A stretch of DNA of 64,000 bases. Origin: Rana temporaria (lineage: Eukaryota; Chordata; Amphibia; Anura; Ranidae). The translations under genes and the position numbers were made by a program. The DNA is taken from NCBI RefSeq assembly GCF_905171775.1, contig NC_053490.1, positions 458,514,643 to 458,578,642 on the forward strand. The letters are read 5' to 3'. Below, piece by piece: positions 45,063 through 54,178 of the stretch (position 1 is its first letter; every line of letters starts with the position of its first letter). The notes under the pieces are model-generated. The model worked only from the letters and a program-made list of their open reading frames with translations. It had not been told where the DNA came from and did not search any database.

Positions 45063-45065
45063 TTA

Positions 45066-45903
45066 AGCCTCATATACACGATCGGACTTCAAACAAACTT
45101 TTCCGTGGATTTTTGTTCGAAGGGCGTTGAACTTGGTATGCATACACACAGCAGGACTTTTTCAGACAACTTTCCCAAAATCATGTGGTTTTTCAGCTCT
45201 TTACCGCCACCCTTTGGTCAACTTCTGTATTGTTGTCTGATCTTTTGCATTGGTTCTGAGCATGCGTGTTTGTACTTTGGACTTAAGTCCGATGGATTTC
45301 GGTACACATGGCAGGACTTTGCACCGTAGGACTTTTGTTGCGGGAAATTTTATCTGTTTGCAGAGCAAACTTTTGTCCGATGAAAACCGAAAAAGTTTGT
45401 CTGATGGAGCGTACACACGGTCAAATTATTTTGAAAAACTTGCTCGTTTTGAAGTTTGTTGTCAAAAAGTCCTATCGTGTGTATGCCTTTTAGATTTACC
45501 AAAACCATGTCGTAGCGCAAGGGCCTGCCTGATTGCATACAAATTGAAACTGCTAAGGCCCGTACACACGATCGGATTTTCGGACGGGAATTGTGTGATG
45601 ACTGGCTGTTGTCAGAAAATCCGACCGTTTGTATGTTTTAAAATTTTCCGACAACAAATGTGTGCTGTCGGATTATCCGATCGTGTGTACACAAGTCCTT
45701 GTACACAAGCAATGCTAACCATAACACAACATTAGCAGAAGTTGCCCAAAGGGTCGCGCTAAAGAGCTGAAAAACGACGTAGTTTTGTGTTTGTTGGCTG
45801 ACAATTCTTTGCTGTTTGTATGCAAGACAAATTTGTGGCCAACGCCCTTTGGACAAAAGTCCTACGCTTTGTCTGCGGAAAATCCCATCGTGTGTACCAG
45901 GCT
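45066..45903. mobile_element. Harbinger-like MITE (TACACACGATCGG type)
   Basis: TTA at 45063-45065 and 45904-45906. Ends AGCCTCATATACACGATCGG and CATCGTGTGTACCAGGCT. Near 45552-45690 a second, shorter unit (CGTACACACGATCGG ... CCGATCGTGTGTACACAAG) lies inside, suggesting a nested relative. 838 bp, non-coding. Confidence 0.65.
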
Positions 45904-45906
45904 TTA

Positions 45907-46177
45907 GGCTGCATTCACACCTGAGCGTTTTAAAGTCGCGTGTTTTTACTACAATTTTGTTCAGGTCACCAATGTAAAAAGCAGAAACACGCCTGTAATC
46001 TGCCCCAAAGAAGCTCATGTTCTTTTGTGAGCTTAAGGCGTTTTTTAGGCGTTTTGCTTCAGGTGACAAAACACTCAGATGTGAACAAGTGCCATTGAAA
46101 CGAATAGGATTTTGCTTGTTAGTCGGTTTTTTCGGGCGTTTTATGAGCCGAAAAACGCTCAGGTGTAAATGCTGCCG
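45907..46177. mobile_element. MITE with CATTCACACCTGAGCG ends
   Basis: GGCTGCATTCACACCTGAGCG-type left end and, inverted, CGGCAGCATTTACACCTGAG at the right. The interior has GTTTTTAGGCGTTTTG and TTCGGGCGTTTTATGAG words. The left side touches the TTA shared with the preceding element; the right-hand duplication is unclear. Confidence 0.6.
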
Positions 46178-46338
46178 TAAGGTTTGACCTCATATAGTAA
46201 ATGGTTTTGGAAAATCTAAAGGAAAAAATCTAAAGAAAATTGTATAGTGTGTATCCAGCCTAGTTACCGCTTGCTTACAGTCACCTGCCTCAGATTTGTG
46301 TTGTAAAAGGTGATTGTTACAAGGTGGTTATCGTATTC

Positions 46339-46952
46339 TTAAAGGGCTTATCAAGGTTTGTTTTTTATTTTCTAAATAGGTTCCTTTAAGCTAGTGCATT
46401 GTTGGTTCACTTACCTTTTCCTTCAATTTCCCTTCTAAATGTTTTTTTTCTTTGTTTTCTTTGTCTGAATTTCTCACTTCCTGTTCCTCCTCAGTAAGCT
46501 GTTCTGGCTGACTAACCCCCAGCCAGAACGGCTCGGATGATGGGGGCAAGTTAACTGAGGAGAAACAGGAAGTGAGAAATTCAGACAGAAAAAAACATTC
46601 AGAGCTGGTTCACACTGGGGACAATAAGACTTGCCGGGCGACTCGGCAAGGCGATCTGCCCACGACTTCAGAGGCGACTTGCAAAATGACTTCTGTGTTG
46701 AAGTCAATGCAAGTCACCCTGAAGTCATCCCAAAATAGTACAGGAACCTTTTTCTAAGTCGGAGCGAGTTCCAACGGTTCCATTGTACAAAACAGAGCGC
46801 GACTTGTCAGGCAGCTAAGTCACCTGACGAGTCGCACCTGTGTGAACCGGCTCTTAGAAGGGAAATGGAAGGAAAAGGTAAGTGAACAAACAATGCACTA
46901 GCTTAAAGGAACCTATTTAGAAAATAAAAAACAAACCTTTACAACCCCTTTA
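46339..46952. mobile_element. TTAA foldback MITE (family F-like) with an insertion
   Basis: TTAAAGGGCTTATCAAGG at 46339 and CTTTACAACCCCTTTAA ending 46952. Arms pair: TTTATTTTCTAAATAGGTTCC with GGAACCTATTTAGAAAATAA, and GAATTTCTCACTTCCTGTTC with its inverse near 46568. The right arm carries the insert 46602-46853. Its last TTAA is also the first TTAA of the family A copy that follows. Confidence 0.8.
46602..46853. mobile_element. Harbinger-like MITE (GTTCACAC type) in the foldback arm
   Basis: Ends GAGCTGGTTCACAC and GTGTGAACCGGCTC. Flanked by TCA (46599-46601) and TTA (46854-46856). The opposite arm of the foldback reads CCCTTCTAAATG, showing that the empty site was CATTTAGAAGGG, so the left TTA has mutated to TCA. 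The interior has GCGACTT/AAGTCGC words shared with 53930-54178. Confidence 0.75.
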
Positions 46953-46956
46953 ACCA

Positions 46957-48023
46957 CTTAAAGGGGTGAGGTGTCGGGCGCAGAGTGTGACGCAGTTCTT
47001 GTGCAGCGCTGGTTTTGTTCTCTGTCAGGTCACCGGCTGGAGAGTTGTCTTCTATTATAAACCAGAACGAGACTATTTTAGAGCAAGATAATGATGGATC
47101 AAGAAATTCCATTTAAGATCTTCCCATTGGCAAGACTAAATAGTAGTCATGTATCTGCTGTTAAACCTGTTGCAGTTGTGGACAATACATCGTACTTTCA
47201 GAACTTTAAACCTCTGCAAGAAAAGACACAAGACGTTAGCCATAGCACCCAAGATTGCTTTTTGCGTAAGATTTCATCTTTTATTGAGGAAGAGAATACA
47301 GAATCTCTTAATCCGCTATATTCCAAGCTGCATAGAGAGGCTGAGAAAATAAAAAAATGGAAATCTGTTATTGAACTTGAAATGAAGGAAAAGGAATCAA
47401 AACTACAGGAAAAAAGAAAACTGTCAGATGCTCAGCAAAGGATCATTAAAGAGTTGCAAATTGAAAATGAAAAGTTGAGACTGAATATACATGATATAAT
47501 AAATGAAAATGAAGACTTAATAAACCAGTAAGCTACAATAAAAATTTTTTGTATTCCTGTTTAAAAAAAAAAAAAAAAACACATTGCTAACAATAGATTC
47601 GTAAGACCCGTTACACTGCGGGTAGGCTGGCTTTTTTTTTTTTTTCCTCCGTACATACCGAGATCTCCCCGTCTCGTCCCTTGGCGGTGGGCGTTCCTAG
47701 TTGATTGACGTTCCTCGGACGGGCGCATACGTGACGTCACGACTTTCCGAAAGAAGCCGAACGTCGCTGCGCATGCGCCGTATAGAGCCGACTCTATACG
47801 GCGCCTGCGCAATGACGTTCGGCTTCTGTCGGAAAGTCGTGACGTCACGTATGCGCCCGTCCGAGGAACGTCAATCAACTAGGAACGCCCACCGCCAAGG
47901 GACGAGACGGGGAGATCTCGGTATGTACGGAGGAAAAAAAAAAAAAAGCCAGCCTACCCGCAGTGTAACGGGTCTTACGAATCTATTGTTAGAAATTTGT
48001 TTTAGGGGGAACCACCGCTTTAA
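46957..48023. mobile_element. TTAA-flanked palindromic element (family D) hosting a retrocopy
   Basis: The right end is GGGGGAACCACCGCTTTAA (TTAA 48020-48023). The left end is probably TTAAAGGGGTGAGG (46957). 47585-47994 is a nearly perfect palindrome with ~205-bp arms and a 4-nt centre (47788-47791). Most of the left arm's outer part is replaced or displaced by the SYCP1 retrocopy. A related copy with left end TTAAAGCGGGGGTTCACCC is at 57291-57600, and a short left end is at 61169. Confidence 0.7.
47091..47531 (+). CDS. SYCP1: SYCP1 N-terminal retrocopy (146 codons, intronless)
   Basis: The frame encodes the N-terminus of synaptonemal complex protein 1, the transverse filament of meiotic chromosome pairing. 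SSHVSAVKP near residue 22 and REAEKIKKWK, KESKLQEKRK and ELQIENEKL (residues ~85-130) follow the human protein in order, across a region split by introns in vertebrate SYCP1. The coiled coil begins near residue 80. After Asn-Gln the frame stops at TAAG, within a GTAAGC that looks like a retained 5' splice site. An AATAAA (47537-47542) comes next and, 20 bp later, 17 A (47563-47579). I infer a reverse-transcribed mRNA that ended by intronic polyadenylation. The retrocopy probably starts near 46965-46980, giving ~110 bp of 5'UTR. There are no inactivating changes, so it is recent or retained. Expression is unknown. Confidence 0.8.
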   Translation: MMDQEIPFKIFPLARLNSSHVSAVKPVAVVDNTSYFQNFKPLQEKTQDVSHSTQDCFLRKISSFIEEENTESLNPLYSKLHREAEKIKKWKSVIELEMKEKESKLQEKRKLSDAQQRIIKELQIENEKLRLNIHDIINENEDLINQ

Positions 48024-48981
48024 GGACCACCTCCTGTAAATATACGTCAGCAGAATGGCACGACTGGGCAGATGTATGTACCGGTACGTCCTGTACATCT
48101 ACCCAGCTGTGGGTCGCGGGCGCGCGCCCGCGACCCGGTCCGAAGCTGCGGGACCCGATCGCCGCTGGGTTCCAGCGATCGGTCCCCGGAGCTGAAGAAC
48201 GGGGAGAGCCGCGTGTAAACACGGCTTCCCCGTGCTTCACTGTGGCGGCTGCATCGATCGTGTCTCCCCTTTATAGGGAGACACAATCGATGACGTCACT
48301 CCTACAGCCACACCCCCCTACAGTTGTAAACACACACTAGGTGAAACATAACCCCTTCAGCGCCCCCTATGGTTAACTCCCAAACTGCAACTGTCATTTC
48401 CACAATAAACAATGCATTGTAAATGCATGTTTTGCTGTGAAAATTACAATGGTCCCAAAAATGTGTCAAAATTGTTCGATGTTGTTCGATGTGTCCGCCA
48501 TAATGTCGCAGTCACGAAAAAAAATCGCTGATCGCCACCATTAGTAGTAAAAAAAAAATTAAGAAAAAAAAAATTAAGAAAAATGCAATAAAACTATCCC
48601 CTTTTTTGTAAACGCTATAAATTTTGCGCAAAACAACCGATAAACGCTTATTTTTATTTTTTTATTTATTTTTTACCAAAAATATGTAGAAGAATACGTA
48701 TCGGCCTAAACTATTTTTGGGGATATTTTTTTTTTATAGTAAAAAATATGATTTTTTTTCAAAATTGTCGATTTTTGTTTTATAGCGCAAAGAATAAAAA
48801 ACGCAGAGGTGATCAAATACCACCAAAAGAAAGCTCTATTTGTGGGAAAAAAAGGACGCCAATTTTGTTTGGGAGCCACGTCGGACAACCGCGCAATTGT
48901 CAGTTAAAGCGACGCAGTGCCGAATCGCAAAAAGGGGCCTGGTCCTTTACCTGCATTTTGGTCCGGGGCTTAAGTGGTTAA

Positions 48982-49860
48982 GGCTTCTTTCACAATTCTG
49001 CGACTTGGCACTGCAGTCACATAACCCCATGATTTTCAATGAGTACCATTCATATCTGTGCGACTTCAAAGTAGCCCCTGCACTACTTTGGTCTAGATCT
49101 CCAGATTACACAGGCATTGCTTCAAGTTGCATCAAAATTGCACTAAAAAATCCTAGCAAAATCGCGCAACTTTCAGGTGGCATAAGTGGGAAAGGTGCCT
49201 TACTAAGACAGTTAGTTGGCAGAGGGTGCGATCATAACCACTTGTCATTATGTATGTAGGGAAAGTTGTCAGCACCTGTAATGTACGGGAAAGTAAAGCG
49301 TAGGTTGTGACCACCTACCTGTAGTATGTTTGTTAGATGTTAGAGTTGCTCCGTTTGTGTTTTGTTATTCTAGGTGAAAGAGAAGGGAAGGTTTTGGCTC
49401 CTTTGTGCAGCAGAGCAGCACCACTTATTTTAGCCATAATTAAAATGTTTGGGAAATGGCAATCTGTGGGCTTTGCATGCAACAGAGATTTTCTATCCTT
49501 GCTAAATTGCTTGGTAGGTCTTCTCCATGATGAGTCTTATCTAAGCGCCTGGAGGAAGAAAAGTCGGCACGGCAAATAAAAGTATGAAAACTGTCTGTAA
49601 TGAGCAACTTATGTGTCCATTAAGTCACTTTATTAACACCTTCCTGCCTGTAATATGTAGATTTTGTTAAAGGAAGGTCACAGTTAGGTGGCTACAGTCC
49701 TGCATGACTGCACTGTCACTGAGAGCTCTCATTCTTTACTAAATTCCCATTTACATCTCTCCTCTGTGAAATGTGTTTCCAGAAGAACTTTAACCTTTAC
49801 TCTCAGATTTCCATTTTATGTTGTTGTGCCCATTCACATCTGAGCCGTGTTATTTTATTT
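48982..49860. other. GTTCACAC-type MITE remnant and unrecognised intron sequence
   Basis: 48982 onward (GGCTTCTTTCACAATTCTGCGACTT) looks like a degraded left half of a GCGACTT-type MITE, to about 49190. It starts directly at the TTAA of family A. 49200-49860 is CPD intron with no recognised element. An A-run of 18 at 49869-49886 follows. Confidence 0.4.
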
Positions 49861-49904
49861 ACTGCTCTTAAAAAAAAAAAAAAAAAAAGTACACGGGCAT
49901 GGAA

Positions 49905-50530
49905 CATACTTTAGTAACCCTATCACTGACGACTTGACTCTAGCCCTGAAATCCATGCCGGCGGGGAAGACGCCAGATGACCTTACTCTGTTCTATTACA
50001 AAAGTTTTAATGCTTGTTGGCCTTCAGATTTGGGACCGCTTTCAACTTCATACTTCAGGGCCACCGTCTTCTGATAGAGACCTCCAGTGCATATGTTATG
50101 ATCATCCCAAAGCCTCCCCCCCCCCCCCCCCTCGCTTCCTCGATCTCTTGCTCTGCACCAGCTACAGGCAGATTTCTTTGCAGAGTAAAGATTTTAAACT
50201 CTTTGCTAAGATTTTGGTGCCATTCACCTGCATTACACTGTTTTTTTGTCTGGCAGAGAGGCGAGGGACTATTGGAGCCCTGAACCGCATTCATTTCTGT
50301 AACTCCAGCTCCTTCATCGTTCTTGCTCTCTATGGATGCCGAAAAGGGGTTTAAAGGGTGAGCTGGAGGCTCATGAAACATAACCTTCTACTTATCGGAA
50401 TTGGTGCCAATATGGTGAAATGAATCAACACTATATACGAGAATACAAAGGGGGCTTTCAAGACCAACGGGTGCTCTCCTTCACCCTAGCAAATGGGACC
50501 CAACAGGGCTGCCCCCTCCTTCACTCCTTA
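49905..50530 (+). pseudogene. L1/Tx1 LINE reverse transcriptase remnant
   Basis: Broken frames on the plus strand give, in order: ITDDLTLALKSMPAGKTPDD, YRQISLQSKDFKLFAKIL (the RPISLLN..KI block), an MDAEKGF-like motif A near 50333, and LANGTQQGCPLLH (motif B region, 50484-50520). At least three frameshifts and a C-run at 50117-50132 are present. The 3' tail at 52255-52640 may be the same copy, separated by later insertions. Confidence 0.7.
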
Positions 50531-50689
50531 TCTGTATACTTACCCTAGAACCCTGCTCTGACACATCAGACTGAATCCTGACATTAGAGGAATGCGTCAC
50601 CAGGTTCTTGTGTCGTTCGAATTTTAACACAAAGACCTGCTGGAAGGTGCTCATAATTAGGAAGGTGCAAATGGGTCCTTGGAGCTGGT

Positions 50690-51010
50690 TCATTGCGGTT
50701 CATGCATATTTTTTTGAATGGGCTGCCTAATGCACCACAACGAACCCAAAATTACACTGCATTTCTGACAGCGCAATGCACGGTAGTGGGTTACTATGCA
50801 TTGCTGTGTGTTGTAATGTTGTTTTTGGGTGCCATTCATTGTGTATGGCACCCAAAAACAGCATTACAACGCACAGCACACCAGCATAGAGAATTTGCAT
50901 TGCCACGCTTTTTGGTAATGCATTACGGCGGCACAATGATATGAATGGACTCGAGGGGTTGTTTACATCAGGTGCATTGGGACTGTGCTGGGCAGCCTTG
51001 CCCATTGTAG
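50690..51010. repeat. Foldback repeat around a TGGGTGCCAT centre
   Basis: GTTGTAATGTTGTTTTTGGG (50811) pairs with CCCAAAAACAGCATTACAAC (50851). Wider similarity (TGCATTGCTGTGTGTTG with its inverse) extends the arms to about 50780-50890. The flanks share GGTGCATTGGGACTG-type words. Confidence 0.6.
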
Positions 51011-51418
51011 TCCCAACACAAGATGGGGCAAAATGCTTTGTTGCCTATGAAAGAAGCACTGTGGTGTGTGTTAAATAAAGTAGTGCATGCAGTTCTCCTT
51101 TCTAGCACAGTGAGTTGCAACACAAACTGCCTCGACAGGGTTGTGTAAATAGGACATAATAAAGTGTGTGTGTGTACATATATATTATTTTTTTTATTTT
51201 ATTGTTTAAGTGCAATGTGCTGTGATTTGTGAATCGGCACTGTTTCTTTCCAGTTCACACGAGCAGCCATGTGCACAGCTTGGCTGCTGGTGGGAATGAG
51301 CCCTAAGGGCTTTGAAAAAAAATGTAAGTCAATACTGCGCTAGTTAACCATTTGCTTGCAATCACCTGCACCATTGCTGTTGAAGGTGATTGTTATAAGG
51401 CAGCTAGTCAGTCTAGGG

Positions 51419-51963
51419 CAGCGGTTTCCAAACTGTGGCCCAAGGGCCGAGTGTGGCCCTTTGCATGCTTTTATCTGGCCCTCGGGGCACTATTCCTCCC
51501 ACCAAAACAAGGCTCTATTTCTTTCAATGACCCCCAACGACGGGGCACTGTACCGGCCGCTGTCCCCCAACGACGGGGCACTGTACCGGCCGCTGTCCCC
51601 CAACGACGGGGCACTGTACCGGCCGCTGTCCCCCAACGACGGGGCACTGTACCGGCCGCTGACCCCCAACGACGGGGCACTGTACCGGCCGCTGACCCCC
51701 AACGACGGGGCACTGTACCGGCCGCTGACCCCCAACGACGGGGCACTGTACCGGCCGCTGACCCCCAACGACGGGGCACTGTACCGGCCGCTGACCCCCA
51801 ACGACGGGGCACTGTACCGGCCGCTGACCCCCCAACGACGGGGCATTTTTTTACTCCCATTAATACCGGGGCATTTCTATGCTCACTGGCCACAGTCTGA
51901 CCCTCTCAATGTCTGAAGGACTGTAAACTGGTCCTTTTTGTTTAGAAAGTTTGGAGACCCCTG
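51419..51963. mobile_element. hAT-like MITE with an internal 33-bp tandem repeat
   Basis: 8-bp duplication GTCTAGGG (51411-51418 and 51964-51971). Ends CAGCGGTTTCCAAACTGTGG and TTTGGAGACCCCTG. About nine copies of a 33-bp unit (CCCCCAACGACGGGGCACTG + TACCGGCCGCTGA) lie at 51531-51840. As 33 is a multiple of three, all frames stay open; none is a gene. Confidence 0.85.
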
Positions 51964-52254
51964 GTCTAGGGTGAAGTGGTGCAAAGAGAATTTCCTAGCA
52001 TATGGCTGTCATACATGCTATAATAATAATCCCCTTGTTTGGATTTCTGTAATGTCTTCTGTTTAAACTTTACTTGTACCATGTGCTTTGTAAATGTTGT
52101 GACGTAATATTAAATGGATGCTTTAGCCTACCTATTAACTTTGAATGGTGCATGTTGAGGTGGCCACCAAGTGATTTTTCATGTGATTTATCAGGTTATA
52201 CAGGCTATTGGATGTTAACATTCCGGTTGAACCACTTGTATGTCTATTGGGCTA

Positions 52255-52534
52255 CTGTGATACGTTCGTTTATACCTCCTCTATTGGTAGCGCACTCTTT
52301 GTAGCCCGTAGACAGATTGCTCCTAAGTGGACCTCTCCCTATCTGAGTGGATTTTAGATCTCAATAGGATTATTCTTTTTGAAAAACATACATACTCCCT
52401 AAGGAATTCCATGAGTAAGTTTGATGCTACCTGGTCAAGATGGCTCCAGTCCATGACCTAGGTATCATGTAAACCAATAGGTACTATGTAATAGTGGATA
52501 CTGTTTTCTGCCTATTTATTTATTTTATTTTATT

Positions 52535-52565
<31 letters not shown>

Positions 52566-52640
52566 TATTTTTTTCATATATACTCCAAGAGCAGGGTGGG
52601 GGTTTGTGGTGCCTTTTTTTGTTGTTTGCATATATATAAA
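52255..52640 (+). pseudogene. L1/Tx1 LINE ORF2 C-terminus and 3'UTR
   Basis: ALFVARRQIAPKWTSPYLS, then after a frameshift EWILDLNRIILFEKHTYSLR and MSKFDATWSRWLQSMT before a stop near 52460. This is the conserved ORF2 end also seen at 11686-12414 (minus). The 3'UTR contains a (TTTTA)n run at about 52517-52556. Confidence 0.75.
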
Positions 52641-52842
52641 AAAAGATTTATCATGTGAATGTACATGTCCAGCCTATGGAGGAAGGAAGGGAGAGCCCTT
52701 GGGCAGTGGCTTTAAAGGAGAAAACAATAGTGATTGTTGAGGGAATATCCAAATAGGCTAAACGCTTTGCGCAGAACATTCTTGGGCAGTCACTACATGC
52801 CAGGGTTGGAGGGGCTAAAGATAGAACATTGACTATTCCAAC

Positions 52843-53889
52843 CAGGGCTGTGGAGTCGGAGTCGAGGAGTCGGAGGAAATTTTGGGTACCTGGAGTCGGC
52901 AAACAATGCACCGACTCCGACTCCTACTAAATTTAGATTGGAATAAAAAAAAAAAAAAAGCAAGTTTAAATGTCCCAATTCACAAAAAGTTATAATTAAT
53001 GACTTCTCTACTGTAAGAATAAAGACCAATGCATGCAGTGCCTCACGTAACCGCAAAACGAACACGTTAAGTGACCGTGAAGAAGCATGCTTTTCATGTG
53101 CTTCACTATATGGCACGCAACGCACAATTAGGAGCGGCAATACTTATACTTTCCATAGTGTTGTGTTCTGCTTTTACAGGGAACGCATGTTGGAGAACCA
53201 GTAAGTGTCCAAATAAAAAAATTCCAACAGGAGTTTTATAAAGCACTAAAAGAAGTTGAAAAGTATGATCGCTCATCAAAACTTACTGTTGAAGAAGCCA
53301 TCCTTGTTTATCCAGAGATCCTTAGTGATGTGGCCAGAATAGTTACTGCAATGCCACCCACCCAAGTCAGTGTCGAAAGATTATTTTCAGCCCTAAAAAT
53401 AATAAAGTCTGACTTAAGAGCCTCTATGAAAGAGGATCTGGCAGAGGCAATTCTCTTCCTTAGAACTCTACATTGAATTGATTTGCATTTGCTAAGCCTA
53501 GAACTACATTTCAAGATTAATATAAACCATTTCTAGGTTTTACAGATTTTGTTTTTGGTTCATTATAGATAAGCTTTGTTTTTGTTCTAAAACAACCAAA
53601 TAATGTGGTTTGTATTTTTGAACTGGTAAAGATCCTGTTCCTGATATTTATGCCTGCTGCTACTATCCAGCCACTTGATTGTTTTCATTGTGTTTGTCTT
53701 TTGCTTAAACTGTGCAATACAGTAGACTGTTGGCTTCCCAGCCAATAGTCCTGTGGTAGGTTGCGTTTCTTTCCCTCAAGGAATGTATAAAATACATTCG
53801 CATATTAATACAGAGGAGTCGGAGTCGGGGAGTCGGAAGTACATAAAACTTCGGAGTCGGAACATTTATCTACCGACTCCACAGCCCTG
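52843..53889 (+). mobile_element. hAT element with GAGTCGG-rich ends and a transposase remnant
   Basis: 8-bp duplication ATTCCAAC (52835-52842 and 53890-53897). Ends CAGGGCTGTGGAGTCGG and CCGACTCCACAGCCCTG are perfect inverted repeats followed by repeated GAGTCGG words. It carries the last part of a hAT transposase gene, which confirms the superfamily call that rests only on TSDs elsewhere in this window. Confidence 0.9.
53180..53476 (+). pseudogene. hAT transposase, C-terminal dimerisation domain
   Basis: Open frame of 98 codons and a stop without an in-frame start, beginning right after TTTTACAG (an acceptor-like sequence). It contains YPEILSDVARIVTAMPPTQV, SVERLFSALKIIKSDLRASM and EAILFLRTLH, the classic hAT C-terminal dimerisation domain with the ERLFSA core. 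The catalytic DDE region is missing, so the element is non-autonomous. The frame is uninterrupted, implying a young copy or a terminal exon kept by chance. Confidence 0.85.
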
Positions 53890-53929
53890 ATTCCAACTGT
53901 ACCCAGCATCTTTTCACTTCATTGCATAA

Positions 53930-54178
53930 GGCTCAATTCACTGCCACGACCTGAAAGACGCGCGACTTTGCCAGGCGACTTCGGTGTGACTTGGAAGCAC
54001 CTTCAGGGAATACCTTTTGTAATCTTCCTGTAATGTCGGATCCAAATCACATCAATTAAGATGAGTATCCATCTTGGAGGCAACTTCCATTAAAGTCTAT
54101 GGGCACAAGTCTGATAGAAGTCACCTTGGAGTAGTACAGAAACCTTTTCGAAAGTCGGAGCGACTTCAGTAGTGCTAA
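53930..54178. mobile_element. GCGACTT-type MITE, related to 46602-46853
   Basis: Shares GAAGTCACCTTGGAG, AGTACAGAAACC and AAAGTCGGAGCGACTTC with 46602-46853. It begins AAGGCTCAATTCACTGCC, a weakly conserved version of the GGCTC-GTTCACAC terminus. The right end merges with TTAA 54179. Confidence 0.5.

Larger units (their letters stand above)
46949..48981 (+). mobile_element. Family A TTAA element (copy A4), split near its left end
   Basis: The first 12 bases (TTAACCACTTAA, 46949-46960) are separated from the rest (TTAAGGACCACC..., 48020-48981) by a palindromic element. Joined, they restore the canonical start TTAACCACTTAAGGACC. The right end TTAAGTGGTTAA ends at 48981. Own length ~970 bp. Confidence 0.75.

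Noticed and set aside
47561..48039. Two near-identical ~105-codon frames on opposite strands (MIDVPRTGAYVTSRLS start)
   Set aside because: Mirror translations of the two arms of one palindrome; not genes.
51352..51916. Frames of 100-186 codons with repeated RRGTVPAA-like units on both strands
   Set aside because: Artefact of a 33-bp tandem repeat inside a hAT-like MITE with a clear 8-bp target duplication.
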